Assembly: GCF_014856545.2 (NCBI RefSeq)
Contig: NZ_CP109811.1
Span: 4,768,001-4,832,000 of the forward strand
Origin: Mesobacillus jeotgali
GTDB lineage: Bacteria; Bacillota; Bacilli; Bacillales; Cytobacillaceae
DNA length: 64,000 nucleotides
Direction of reading: 5' to 3'
Shown: one piece after another, positions 27,505-35,487 of the stretch
How the letters are laid out: every line of letters starts with the position of its first letter
How positions within the stretch are numbered: the stretch's first letter is position 1
Notes under the pieces: model-generated
Told to the model about the DNA's origin: nothing
Databases searched by the model: none
What the model saw: only the letters and a program-made list of their open reading frames with translations
Program-made: the position numbers and the translations under genes

Positions 27505-27732
27505 ATGTCCATCACTGAACTAGGAGATATTTTAAGAAAAATGTACACTAATGCACCAGATAAAGAGCAGGCCACTTTTATACATCTTTTTGGAATTAAA
27601 TATGGAGAGCTAATTTTAAAAAATAACTATAGTGCATCTGAAATTGTAAAAGCGTCTGGAATAAATGATTCTTATAAAACTGAAGTTAGGAAAGGTATTA
27701 ACCTTTCGAAATACGTTATTTCTAAAATTTAG
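27505..27732 (+). CDS. Small HTH-like protein
   Basis: A 75-residue protein with a possible helix-turn-helix in NNYSASEIVKASGINDSYKTEVRKG, in pieces. It begins MSITELGDILRKMY at ATG 27505, preceded by GGAG. Similar small proteins occur in Bacillaceae genomes, but I know no function. A perfect terminator follows. Confidence 0.7.
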   Translation: MSITELGDILRKMYTNAPDKEQATFIHLFGIKYGELILKNNYSASEIVKASGINDSYKTEVRKGINLSKYVISKI

Positions 27733-27752
27733 TTATATGAAAAATAAGTAAC

Positions 27753-27785
27753 TAGCCTAGCAAAATATTGCTAGGCTATTTCTTT
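27753..27785 (+). terminator. Intrinsic terminator
   Basis: TAGCCTAGCAA and TTGCTAGGCTA form a perfect 11-bp stem with loop AATA, followed by TTTCTTT. Confidence 0.85.
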
Positions 27786-27876
27786 AGAGGTTTTCAAAGT
27801 GTCTAAATAACATCTACTCCGTGAATTTTAAACAATGACTCTAATCGCTGCATAATGTAATCTTCTGCTTTTTTGG

Positions 27877-29022
27877 TTATTTGTATATGTGACTTTTGCT
27901 GTGTGTATATATTATCTTATTAAAGTTATCTTTATGATTAGGATATAAATCTGTATTTAGCTCTCTGGCAAGTTCTCTTAGTGAAATACCATACTTTATA
28001 GGACCTTTTAAAAATCGACCTTCCTCCAACTCAACAAAATATGGATATCTTCCATGATCAACTGTATTAAAAGGAGCATTTCCGTGAATAACATTTTCCT
28101 TTTTATAACCTGATGTTCTTGCATATCCGACTATAATAGGAGTTCCATTACCATCAATATCATTAGTAACCATTGTCATAAATAAAGTTTGCCCACTTTT
28201 TATACCAGAAGGCGCTTTTGGGAAAAAAGTACGTTTAAAATGCTCCTTTCTTCTCCTTTCTAGAAAGGTTAGATTATTTGGAATACGATTTTCACTGTTA
28301 CCTTCAAACTTTAGCCAAATTCCTGTATTTTGCTCCCTTATCTTTTCTTCCAAACCTTTACTATTTAGTATTTCTTCAATAAAGTCTGAGATGCTACCTT
28401 CTTTGGGTTGGGAGTCATGGGAAGGCAGTTTTGCACCCCATTTTACAGGATTAGGTTGATTAACTACTGGGAAGGAGTTTTTACCAGGTTTCTTTTGATC
28501 AAAAGCTCTTTGGGCAACAATCTTATCACATATTCTTTTTTCCTCTGCAATCTTCTCTTTTGTTACTATCCAATCTCCTGACTCCTTTATCTCGCTTAGT
28601 AAACATTCAAAGTAATTAATACATTCTTCACTAAATAGTATTTCGTCTTCCATAAAAATTCCAAACTCATGATTCTTATAAAATCCATTAAAAGTAAAGT
28701 TAGCAGATCCCATGATTACGGATTCCTTATCGAATATATAGAGTTTAGTATGAAGTTCTTGTAGAGCATATACATTTACTCCAGCATTAATGAGAAGTTC
28801 TAATCCAGTAATACTACTTGCTCTATTAATAAAATCTTCTCTGTCGAATCGTGTTATTAATGTACATTCAACTTTATTGTCAAGATCTCCAATATTCTCT
28901 GTTAATGCTTTTGCTGTTTTAAATCCAATAAAGGGTGAAATTATTCGAACTTGCTGCTGAGCAGAATCTAATAACGAAAAGAATGTCAACCCAAAATCTT
29001 TGTCTAAAAAGCTAATTGACAC
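27877..29022 (-). CDS. PLD-family nuclease-like protein with possible PUA/EVE-like C-terminus
   Basis: A 381-residue protein starting at GTG behind GGGGAGGAG. Residues 1-170 form a phospholipase-D-like domain with one canonical HKD motif, H91, K93 and D98 in HTKLYIFD, then VIMGSANFT; single-HKD nucleases work as dimers. The C-terminal 100 residues (LFMTMVTND, IIVGYARTSGY, RYPYFVELEEGRFLKGPI) look like a compact beta-rich domain that recalls the PUA/EVE family of modified-base readers. That would give a modification-dependent nuclease; this last step is inference. It is divergent from the 268-residue gene. Confidence 0.78.
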   Translation of the reverse strand: MSISFLDKDFGLTFFSLLDSAQQQVRIISPFIGFKTAKALTENIGDLDNKVECTLITRFDREDFINRASSITGLELLINAGVNVYALQELHTKLYIFDKESVIMGSANFTFNGFYKNHEFGIFMEDEILFSEECINYFECLLSEIKESGDWIVTKEKIAEEKRICDKIVAQRAFDQKKPGKNSFPVVNQPNPVKWGAKLPSHDSQPKEGSISDFIEEILNSKGLEEKIREQNTGIWLKFEGNSENRIPNNLTFLERRRKEHFKRTFFPKAPSGIKSGQTLFMTMVTNDIDGNGTPIIVGYARTSGYKKENVIHGNAPFNTVDHGRYPYFVELEEGRFLKGPIKYGISLRELARELNTDLYPNHKDNFNKIIYTHSKSHIYK

Positions 29023-29103
29023 AATGATCTCCTCCCCATTTTATCAAGTTATTAAAAGAAATATTTTACATTTTAATCTTAGCATAATTTATTTTGCTTT
29101 TGC

Positions 29104-29156
29104 AATATTTGTTTTGCTGTTGTATATTTTTAATTAGCAAGCAAAGCCAAAATATT
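29104..29156. promoter_or_regulatory. Repeat-rich divergent promoter region
   Basis: AATATTTGTTTTGCT (from 29104) is roughly mirrored by AGCAAAGCCAAAATATT (ending near 29156), between the PLD gene and the 268-residue gene. It may be an operator shared by both. Confidence 0.35.
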
Positions 29157-29170
29157 TTAGGAGGAATTTC

Positions 29171-29977
29171 ATGAGTAGAATTGAGTATCATCTTGATCGT
29201 ATAGCTACTGCCCTTGAATCTATTTCTAAAAACCTAAGTGTATCATCACAAGCAGAAAAAAAGTTTGAGAATGAAATGCACTCAATAACTAATTCTGAAG
29301 CTAATTTTATTACACATTCACCCATGTTGCCTGAGGAAGAATTTTTTATAAACACTACTAACATTTATTTAGATGAAACTAAACGTAAGTTTGATGAGGG
29401 ACTTCAAAGGAAAAGTGCAGTAAAAGTTTCTCAAAATCTTATACCAATGCAAATTGGTTTTCTTGAAAGATACTTATCGGGTTTTACAGTACATGAACAT
29501 TCGAACGCAGTATTAGTTATTAAGCGAGAGGAAACTCCTAAAGCACTTTTTAGGTTCTATACTGATTTAGGGTTCCATAGAGCTGACCACTGGAAAAAAG
29601 ATATATCTAGTATTCTTAGAATTGCAACTGAACTTAATATACCTCATAAGCAAATTTATCTTATTGTAACTTCAAACCTTAATGGACTTGATAATAACCA
29701 TGTTTGTTCATTATTAGATATTAAAATAAGTAATAAAGAAATACTTGACCCCTCTAATCAAGAAAAACTGGAGGAATATGATAAATTATATATTCAATCC
29801 TTTGGAGATATCCTCCCTAACCCAAGTAACCAAATATATTTTTTAACTGGAGCACTACATCCTAACGTTGTGGCTGAGGATATTTTTACAAATAGAAACA
29901 TGCCAGTTAATTTAAAAGAATACCCATGGATAACAACTCCTCTATTCAGCATTTTTAATAAAATACAACAATTGTGA
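29171..29977 (+). CDS. Unrecognised protein next to the rlmH end of the element
   Basis: A 268-residue protein behind AGGAGGAATTT. The first 40 residues (IEYHLDRIATALESISKNLS) look like an amphipathic or coiled-coil helix; the rest is mixed alpha/beta without a motif I know. It is divergent from the PLD gene and the two may share a promoter region. Position at the end of an SCC-like element is typical of cargo such as defence genes. Function unknown. Confidence 0.72.
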   Translation: MSRIEYHLDRIATALESISKNLSVSSQAEKKFENEMHSITNSEANFITHSPMLPEEEFFINTTNIYLDETKRKFDEGLQRKSAVKVSQNLIPMQIGFLERYLSGFTVHEHSNAVLVIKREETPKALFRFYTDLGFHRADHWKKDISSILRIATELNIPHKQIYLIVTSNLNGLDNNHVCSLLDIKISNKEILDPSNQEKLEEYDKLYIQSFGDILPNPSNQIYFLTGALHPNVVAEDIFTNRNMPVNLKEYPWITTPLFSIFNKIQQL

Positions 29978-30007
29978 CATATTAGCTTATAAATAGAAAC
30001 AAAAAGG

Positions 30008-30050
30008 AGAAGGGAAATCACCATTAGATGATTTCCCTTCTTACTTTTTT
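30008..30050 (+). terminator. Terminator at the right end of the element
   Basis: GAAGGGAAATCA and TGATTTCCCTTC form a 12-bp stem and the tail ends in TTTTTT. Confidence 0.85.
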
Positions 30051-30091
30051 AAGTGATCTTTTTTCTTTAAATAAAACTCTTTATTTAGATA

Positions 30092-30102
30092 AGTTTACCG
30101 TT
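30092..30102 (-). repeat. SCC-like element inner inverted repeat, right
   Basis: AGTTTACCGTT is the exact reverse complement of 11839-11849; it overlaps the rlmH stop codon. Confidence 0.75.
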
Positions 30103-30580
30103 ATTTATGGTACGGTTCCCCACGGTTTATCCTGTAAGCCCGATAAATTTGCTCAACGAGGATCAGCCGCATCAGCTGGTGCGGGAAGGTCATCTTCGAA
30201 AAGCTTAGCTGTTCATCTGCCCTCTTTAGGACTTCATCACTCAGTCCCAGAGATCCTCCGATAACGAAAGCGACTTTGCTTTTTCCGTACGTCGCCAGTT
30301 TATCGAGGGTATCTGCGAGCTCTTCTGATGATTTGAGTTTTCCATTAATAGCTAAAGCGATAACAAATGTATCCTGGCCAATTTTCGCGAGTATCCGTTC
30401 GCCTTCTTTTTGTTTGACCTGGATCATTTCAGTATCGCTTAATTCCTCAGGTGCTTTTTCATCAGGCACCTCGATGACCTCCACTTTTGCATAGCTTCCC
30501 AGCCGTTTTAAATATTCCTCAATACCTTGTTTCAGGTATTTTTCTTTCAATTTGCCAACCGTCACGATTGAGATATTCAC
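30101..30580 (-). CDS. rlmH: 23S rRNA (pseudouridine-1915 N3) methyltransferase
   Basis: A 159-residue SPOUT methyltransferase acting on the 70S ribosome. Family marks are VGKLKEKYL at the start, [13 protein letters not shown] and the C-terminal [11 protein letters not shown] use GTG 30580 because GGGG lies 6 bp upstream and the length then equals the B. subtilis protein. The 3' end is the SCC insertion site, and the SCC-like element to the left ends here while keeping the reading frame. DnaA-box-like sequences lie just upstream. Confidence 0.95.
   Translation of the reverse strand: MNISIVTVGKLKEKYLKQGIEEYLKRLGSYAKVEVIEVPDEKAPEELSDTEMIQVKQKEGERILAKIGQDTFVIALAINGKLKSSEELADTLDKLATYGKSKVAFVIGGSLGLSDEVLKRADEQLSFSKMTFPHQLMRLILVEQIYRAYRINRGEPYHK
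30105..30124 (-). repeat. rlmH-side attachment site of the SCC-like element
   Basis: Read on the minus strand, GGGGAACCGTACCATAAATA covers the last codons of rlmH; the copy at 11811-11830 matches 17 of 20 bases. Confidence 0.75.
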
Positions 30581-30615
30581 AGTCATCCCCACTTTACAAA
30601 CAGTTTACGAACAAC

Positions 30616-30739
30616 TTATCAACAGAAGTTATCCACATATTCACATCGATATCCACATTTAGTAGGCGATCATTCGTTCGCCACAATATATATAGCAGGT
30701 TGTCCACAGTATCCACAGACAAACTCGGACTTATCAACA
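30616..30739 (+). promoter_or_regulatory. Cluster of six DnaA-box-like sequences
   Basis: All in the same direction: TTATCAACA (30616), a perfect TTATCCACA (30629), ATATCCACA (30649), TTGTCCACA (30700), GTATCCACA (30709) and TTATCAACA (30731). They cover the rlmH upstream region and the 3' part of the small CxxC gene. I recall a DnaA-box cluster near yydA (rlmH) in B. subtilis, where such clusters limit initiation of replication. Confidence 0.75.
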
Positions 30740-30831
30740 GCTTCCAACTTTGTTAATTGAGGTGCAGTTTCAAACTCATCGACCGCTTCATCCAGCGCCA
30801 ATTCTACATGTTCACCGCAGCAATACTTCAT
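30670..30831 (-). CDS. CxxH/CxxC small protein
   Basis: A 53-residue protein with CCGEH near the start and CGYCG near the end, likely a small zinc-binding protein. It matches a family of about 55 residues found between htrC and rlmH in Bacillaceae. Start at ATG 30831 fits AAAGGATG; an upstream ATG at 30840 is in frame. Function unknown. Confidence 0.8.
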   Translation of the reverse strand: MKYCCGEHVELALDEAVDEFETAPQLTKLEAVDKSEFVCGYCGQPAIYIVANE

Positions 30832-30919
30832 AAAACTCATCCTTTCGGCTTCTTTTTATATCATTATCATTTGCTTAAATTGACTTTTAAATTTATCCAC
30901 AATGACCATTTTAACATAC

Positions 30920-31099
30920 GAAAAGCGCAAGCGCCTTGGTCAGCCCCGACAAGCACTGGAGGGCCTGACAGTGAAGTCGTTCTTTGACTTCATTGGCAGG
31001 ACCGAAGTGTCTCGAGCTGCTCAAAGCTAACGCTTCTCGCAAGATACTCACGGATGTCCTTTCAGGGATGAAAACTGGCTAGGCGCTGTAGCTAGACAC
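30920..31099. repeat. Interspersed intergenic repeat, family A, copy 1
   Basis: Starts GAAAAGCGCAAGCGCCTTGG and ends GCTAGACAC, with TGACAGTGAAGTCG and TTTGACTTCATTGGCAGGACC in the middle. Related copies lie at 47441-47712, 50755-50825 and 60044-60106, all in the same orientation and between genes. Apart from this repeat, the 334-bp gap holds only the htrC terminator. Confidence 0.85.
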
Positions 31100-31130
31100 T
31101 ATTCTTAATACAAAATTTATACTTCTTATT

Positions 31131-31161
31131 AAAAAAAACAGGAAGCATTCCGCCTCCTGTC
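31131..31161 (-). terminator. htrC terminator
   Basis: On the minus strand ACAGG and CCTGT pair around GAGGCGGAATGCTT and are followed by eight T residues. Confidence 0.7.
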
Positions 31162-31175
31162 ATGTTCTATAACTC

Positions 31176-32408
31176 TTATAGTGTTTCTCCGCCGAGTTTC
31201 ATTGTCGTTTCTTCTAACTGGCCATTTCGATAATATTTGATTTGCATCTCATCGCCAACCTTCTTTTTATTGTAAAGGTGCTTGCGAAGATCAACAACAT
31301 CCCGGATTTCCTCGCCATCCATTTCAATAATGACGTCATACTCCTTTAATCCTGCCTGTGCCGCTGGTGAATTTGGCTGTACGCCTCTGATAGCGACACC
31401 ATAGTTCACATCCTTAGGAAGCTTCAGGGTGTTCTGCTGGTGGTAAGAGGAAATTTCATTGACTGATGCCAACTCCACGCCCATGAATGGCCGCTGTACT
31501 TCCCCTGTCTTCTCAAGATCTTCGATGATTGGCGCAGCGTAATTGATTGGAATAGATAAACCGATTCCTTCTACAGCACTCTGAGCAATTTTCATCGAGT
31601 TAATGCCCACCACCTGGCCATCGATATTAATCAAAGCTCCTCCACTATTTCCAGGGTTAATGGCTGCGTCTGTCTGTAAAACTTCTGCCTGCCAATCGGG
31701 CGTTCCGTCCTGATTGATATCGACTGGAATCGCCCGTTCTAAACCAGAGATAATTCCCTGCGTAACGGATCCCGAAAAAGTAAGTCCGAGCGGGTTACCG
31801 ATTGCGATAACTGGTTCACCTGGTTTCAAGTTGTCAGAGTTACCGAATTCAGCAACGACTTTTATCTTGTCGGCGGGGACTTCCAATACAGCCAGGTCAG
31901 TCCAGATATCGCTTCCTAAAAGCTTGGCAGGTATCTTCGTTCCGTCTATCAGGCTGACCTCAAGTTCGGAGGCTTCCGCCACAACATGATGGTTTGTGAC
32001 AATATAGGCTTTGTCACCTTCCTTTTTATAAACCACGCCAGATCCTGTGCCGCCTGATTCCTGGGATTGCCCCCAGAAGCTTGTACTTTCCTGGATATTC
32101 GTAATCCCTACTACTGCATCTCCTGCCTTGTCAACTGCTTCAGTGATTTGCGAGTAAACATCAATCGATACATTTTTCTTAGTTGTATTGCCTGCTTCGC
32201 TTTCTTCAGCAGGCTCTTCATCTGTTACTGCTGTTTGATTTTTAGGTTCTATGTCATATGGCAGCACATCCAAGTTAGATAATAAGGGAATCGAGAAGAT
32301 CACCAATAATGCACCTATGACTGCGCCTGCCAGGCTGGCCCAGAAGCCGCCCTTCCTGCTATTTTGCGGTTTATACCGGCTTTGATAATCTTGATCATAA
32401 TAACCCAA
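31176..32408 (-). CDS. htrC: HtrA-like membrane-anchored serine protease
   Basis: A 410-residue protease of the DegP/HtrA group. After a short cytoplasmic head comes one membrane helix (ASLAGAVIGALLVIFSIPLL, about 25-45), then a trypsin-like domain with H in VTNHHVV, D in TDLAVLEV and S in NPGNSGGALIN, and a C-terminal PDZ domain (VQPNSPAAQAGLKEYDVIIEMDG). It degrades damaged secreted or membrane proteins outside the membrane. Located after walJ as in B. subtilis (yyxA), but a terminator lies between. Confidence 0.94.
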   Translation of the reverse strand: MGYYDQDYQSRYKPQNSRKGGFWASLAGAVIGALLVIFSIPLLSNLDVLPYDIEPKNQTAVTDEEPAEESEAGNTTKKNVSIDVYSQITEAVDKAGDAVVGITNIQESTSFWGQSQESGGTGSGVVYKKEGDKAYIVTNHHVVAEASELEVSLIDGTKIPAKLLGSDIWTDLAVLEVPADKIKVVAEFGNSDNLKPGEPVIAIGNPLGLTFSGSVTQGIISGLERAIPVDINQDGTPDWQAEVLQTDAAINPGNSGGALINIDGQVVGINSMKIAQSAVEGIGLSIPINYAAPIIEDLEKTGEVQRPFMGVELASVNEISSYHQQNTLKLPKDVNYGVAIRGVQPNSPAAQAGLKEYDVIIEMDGEEIRDVVDLRKHLYNKKKVGDEMQIKYYRNGQLEETTMKLGGETL

Positions 32409-32523
32409 TGTCCACCAATCCTTTCATTGACCAATAGAAATGCTAGTTATTTTTATATAGATTATTATACTATCAGTAACGAAAATTTCTAAATCATAAG
32501 CCCTTCTATTCACCTGGAAATTA

Positions 32524-32563
32524 AAAAGGAGCAAAGGCATTCTCAGAATGCCTTCACTCCTTT
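32524..32563 (-). terminator. Terminator of the wal operon
   Basis: A long stem (AAAGGAGTGAAGGCATTC with GAATGCCTTTGCTCCTTT, one mismatch) followed by T residues on the minus strand, after walJ. Confidence 0.9.
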
Positions 32564-32591
32564 ACCTATAAATTCATTGCCCATAAACAAG

Positions 32592-33386
32592 TTAAATGGC
32601 TGTCAAAGGGGTTGGGGTCTTTGGATCTGTATCAAGCAAATCGAACTGCTCCCCTACTAAGATGCCTTTGCCTTCCAGTGTTTGGGTGACTGACATCCTT
32701 GCAAGGTCCTTCATATTGTTATCTGTGCTTAAATGAGCCAGATAAATCCGTTTTGTATTGTCCCCTGCCACTTCGCTCATGGCGACAGCTGCATCCTCAT
32801 TCGAGACATGGCCATAATCGCTAAGGATCCGGCGCTTGACGCTCCATGGATATCTTCCCATTCTCAGCATCTGGACATCATGGTTGCTTTCAAACACATA
32901 GGCATCAGCATTGGATATGATTCCTTTCATCCGGTCGCTGACATAGCCTGTGTCTGTGATAAGCACCAGCTTTTTGCCTTCTTTATGGAATACGTAGAAC
33001 ATCGGCTCGGCCGCGTCATGTGAGACACCGAAGGATTCGATATCCAGGCCGCCGAAGGTTTTTACGGTTTCCATTTCAAAAGAGAATTTCTGCTCAAGCG
33101 GGACTTCCCCAATCAAGCCGTCCATCGCTTTCCATGTTTTTTCATTCGCATAGATTGGCAGCTTATACTTACGGGCAACGATTCCTATGCCTTTTATATG
33201 ATCGCTATGTTCATGCGTCACTAATATACCTGAGAGGTCCTTCATATCACGGCCAATTTGCTTGAATAATGTATCCATCTGTTTGCCGCTCAATCCGGCA
33301 TCCACTAAAAAGGATTGGCCCTCCGTCTCCACATAGATCGCATTTCCCGTACTCCCGCTGGCGAGAACACTAAAATGCAAACTCAT
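32592..33386 (-). CDS. walJ: WalJ/YycJ metallo-beta-lactamase fold hydrolase
   Basis: A 264-residue protein with the metal motif THEHSDH in [12 protein letters not shown] and later ligands in ITDTGYV and AHLS. WalJ is a likely 5'-to-3' nuclease-type enzyme linked to cell wall control and DNA repair in Firmicutes; the reaction is not settled. It is the last gene of the walRKHIJ operon, 6 bp after yycI. Confidence 0.94.
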   Translation of the reverse strand: MSLHFSVLASGSTGNAIYVETEGQSFLVDAGLSGKQMDTLFKQIGRDMKDLSGILVTHEHSDHIKGIGIVARKYKLPIYANEKTWKAMDGLIGEVPLEQKFSFEMETVKTFGGLDIESFGVSHDAAEPMFYVFHKEGKKLVLITDTGYVSDRMKGIISNADAYVFESNHDVQMLRMGRYPWSVKRRILSDYGHVSNEDAAVAMSEVAGDNTKRIYLAHLSTDNNMKDLARMSVTQTLEGKGILVGEQFDLLDTDPKTPTPLTAI

Positions 33387-33392
33387 ATCTCT

Positions 33393-34187
33393 TCACTCCG
33401 TCATTTTATTTTCTCCGTCAGACAACGGGATGACCCGGCCTTCGAATGCATGTACAAAAAGGTTCTCCTTGCCATTAACTTCAACTCTCCACGTCGGTGT
33501 CACGACATGTGATGCAGTCAGTGAAACAAGAGTGGAATATCCTAATTTAAAATCGGTTATTTCACTCTTCGGCTTGATCAATCCTTTTTTATATAGAGTT
33601 TCCAGTGCCCTTAGTGGCGGCAGCAATTCTTCTGCATCCGAGAGCTCACTGATGATCTCCACATACGTTTGCTTATACGAAGTCACTTCATTATTTTCAT
33701 TGAAATAGAACGTCAATTTCGCATTGCTGTTATAGTAAAATGTCTTATTGTCATGTTCTTGGTAATAAGTGATCGTTTTTTCCTCATCATTCTTATTCCA
33801 GAACTTATACTGTTCACCAGCGAAAATATTCGTTTTTATAAAATCGGACAGCTCAGCCGGCTGGAACTTGCTCGTTAATTTAAACGGCTTTTCCAGCTTA
33901 GCTTCGATAGAAGTCCCATCCCCAAGGCTGACTGTCTGTCCTTTGATCTTTGCCATTTCCTCGGTTGTGAAAGTTTTTGTCCTGACACTCAGATACTGTT
34001 CTTTCTTTTTGATATCAGGAAGTTCAACATAGGTGATATCATCATTCTTCAGTTTTTCCTCCAGGGTCGCTTCCTTTGGGATCTCATACTGGGCAGCATC
34101 CCTCGTATTCATGAACTGATATACAAGATAGACATCGAGGACGAGGAACGTAAGAATAAAGATTGTCTTGATCCTACTCCAATCCAT
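33393..34187 (-). CDS. yycI: WalK regulator YycI
   Basis: A 264-residue membrane-anchored protein with one N-terminal helix (IKTIFILTFLVLDVYLVYQF) and an extracellular domain. With YycH it binds and restrains the sensor kinase WalK in B. subtilis. It overlaps yycH by 14 bp, within the wal operon. Confidence 0.92.
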   Translation of the reverse strand: MDWSRIKTIFILTFLVLDVYLVYQFMNTRDAAQYEIPKEATLEEKLKNDDITYVELPDIKKKEQYLSVRTKTFTTEEMAKIKGQTVSLGDGTSIEAKLEKPFKLTSKFQPAELSDFIKTNIFAGEQYKFWNKNDEEKTITYYQEHDNKTFYYNSNAKLTFYFNENNEVTSYKQTYVEIISELSDAEELLPPLRALETLYKKGLIKPKSEITDFKLGYSTLVSLTASHVVTPTWRVEVNGKENLFVHAFEGRVIPLSDGENKMTE

Positions 34188-35487
34188 TATTCAATTCCTC
34201 CTCCCAGATCAGCTGCCTCCACTGCTGATCATATAAATAGAACCAGCCTGGCTCCAACAGGATCAAAGAATTTTCAGGTCCCTGGGTCATGTAATAGCCT
34301 GGCATAAGGTTTTGCAGCAGCTCCAGCTTAAAATCCTTCTTGCTTTGCAGGTATTCCAGCGCTTCATATCCAGACGGCAATGTCTTTGTAACGACTTCCG
34401 GATTCAACGGCAGCTCTAGATGGAATCCAGGGCGTACATATCTGCTGATTTCCGATTGTCTCCATTGTTGATAAATCTCGGACATTCCTATCTGGTTGAA
34501 CACAGGATATCCTTCCTTGCTGTAAAGGCGGAATAGAACATTCTGGTTAAAATCATCCTTATAAACATAACGGTAAGTCTCCGTCCAGCCGCCATGACTA
34601 TTCACGAACTCAATGCTTTTCTGTAAAACATTGTTCGTGCCGATAACCGAATCACCGGACCGGACCGGATTCACGTAGTTGATCATATTGGTTTGCGTAT
34701 CCACGATCATTTTGCTGGCATCATCGGTGTATTCCTCCACGCCATCAACCATGCTGCGCTGTACAAAGCTCGGATCCGCGAATAGCGCATCCTTGAATTT
34801 TTCTGAATCCAATGGATTTTGGTAATAGGTATGCATCACCATATTCACTTCTTCGGTTGGCAGATAGATCTTCCTAATGTCTGAAACTGTATATAGGAAA
34901 TATGGTGTCAGCCTTCTTGAAGAATCATAGTATTTTTTTGTAAAACTATTTATATAGGAAGGACTGACATTGCTGACATAGACTTCCTGGTTTTTTTGCG
35001 AGTAAAAATAGACAATCCCCTCTTGTTTCTGCTCTGTTTCTGAATTGATAATGATCCGGTCAAAATCAAACTTCGGGATATCCTTCTCGTCAATATTCAA
35101 TACTCTTTTATAGAGTTCAATTGGTACTTCATCTGGAAAAATAATCTCGGTATTGTCTCCCTGGGCTATTTTTTCATTAAATTCACTGATCCGCCCGGGA
35201 TACTGTTCCATATCAAAGTACTTCCATTTCGAAATGACACCAATGATATTATCAATATAGCCATTGTCTACAGAGCCAAACTGTTTACCGCCTGCATGAT
35301 AAATAATCTGGTGCGGCTTAACGATTTTCTTAAGTTCCTTCTGTGTAGCAATATTGACTTCCTCAACTGTTTTTTGATTATTGACTAACTCATAATCCGG
35401 CTGGTAATTCCAAATATTCCAGGTTAAGAAACCACTCAGAGCAACGAGAAATGCTAAAATAACAGATTTTATATTTTCATATGTCAT
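34174..35487 (-). CDS. yycH: WalK regulator YycH
   Basis: A 437-residue protein with one N-terminal membrane helix (SVILAFLVALSGFLTWNIW) and a large extracellular part. It forms a complex with YycI and WalK in the membrane. I place the start at ATG 35487, 10 bp after AGAGG; a TTG two codons upstream is possible. It overlaps walK by 4 bp. Confidence 0.92.
   Translation of the reverse strand: MTYENIKSVILAFLVALSGFLTWNIWNYQPDYELVNNQKTVEEVNIATQKELKKIVKPHQIIYHAGGKQFGSVDNGYIDNIIGVISKWKYFDMEQYPGRISEFNEKIAQGDNTEIIFPDEVPIELYKRVLNIDEKDIPKFDFDRIIINSETEQKQEGIVYFYSQKNQEVYVSNVSPSYINSFTKKYYDSSRRLTPYFLYTVSDIRKIYLPTEEVNMVMHTYYQNPLDSEKFKDALFADPSFVQRSMVDGVEEYTDDASKMIVDTQTNMINYVNPVRSGDSVIGTNNVLQKSIEFVNSHGGWTETYRYVYKDDFNQNVLFRLYSKEGYPVFNQIGMSEIYQQWRQSEISRYVRPGFHLELPLNPEVVTKTLPSGYEALEYLQSKKDFKLELLQNLMPGYYMTQGPENSLILLEPGWFYLYDQQWRQLIWEEELNNGLE

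Larger units (their letters stand above)
11811..30104. mobile_element. SCC-like element integrated at the 3' end of rlmH (about 18.3 kb)
   Basis: Four lines support this. One end lies at the last codons of rlmH, the SCC insertion site. The other end has a diverged direct copy of that site (11811-11830). Just inside both ends is a perfect 11-bp inverted repeat, AACGGTAAACT at 11839-11849 and AGTTTACCGTT at 30092-30102. The inside encodes SCC-type genes in the usual cluster: a large serine recombinase, a P4/Cch-like helicase and a RadC-like protein. The region is clearly more AT-rich than the flanks. The rest is cargo, mostly defence-like. Exact crossover bases are inferred. Confidence 0.85.

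Noticed and set aside
20800..30104. A prophage
   Set aside because: A serine recombinase and P4-like helicase are present, but there are no capsid, portal, terminase, tail or lysis genes.
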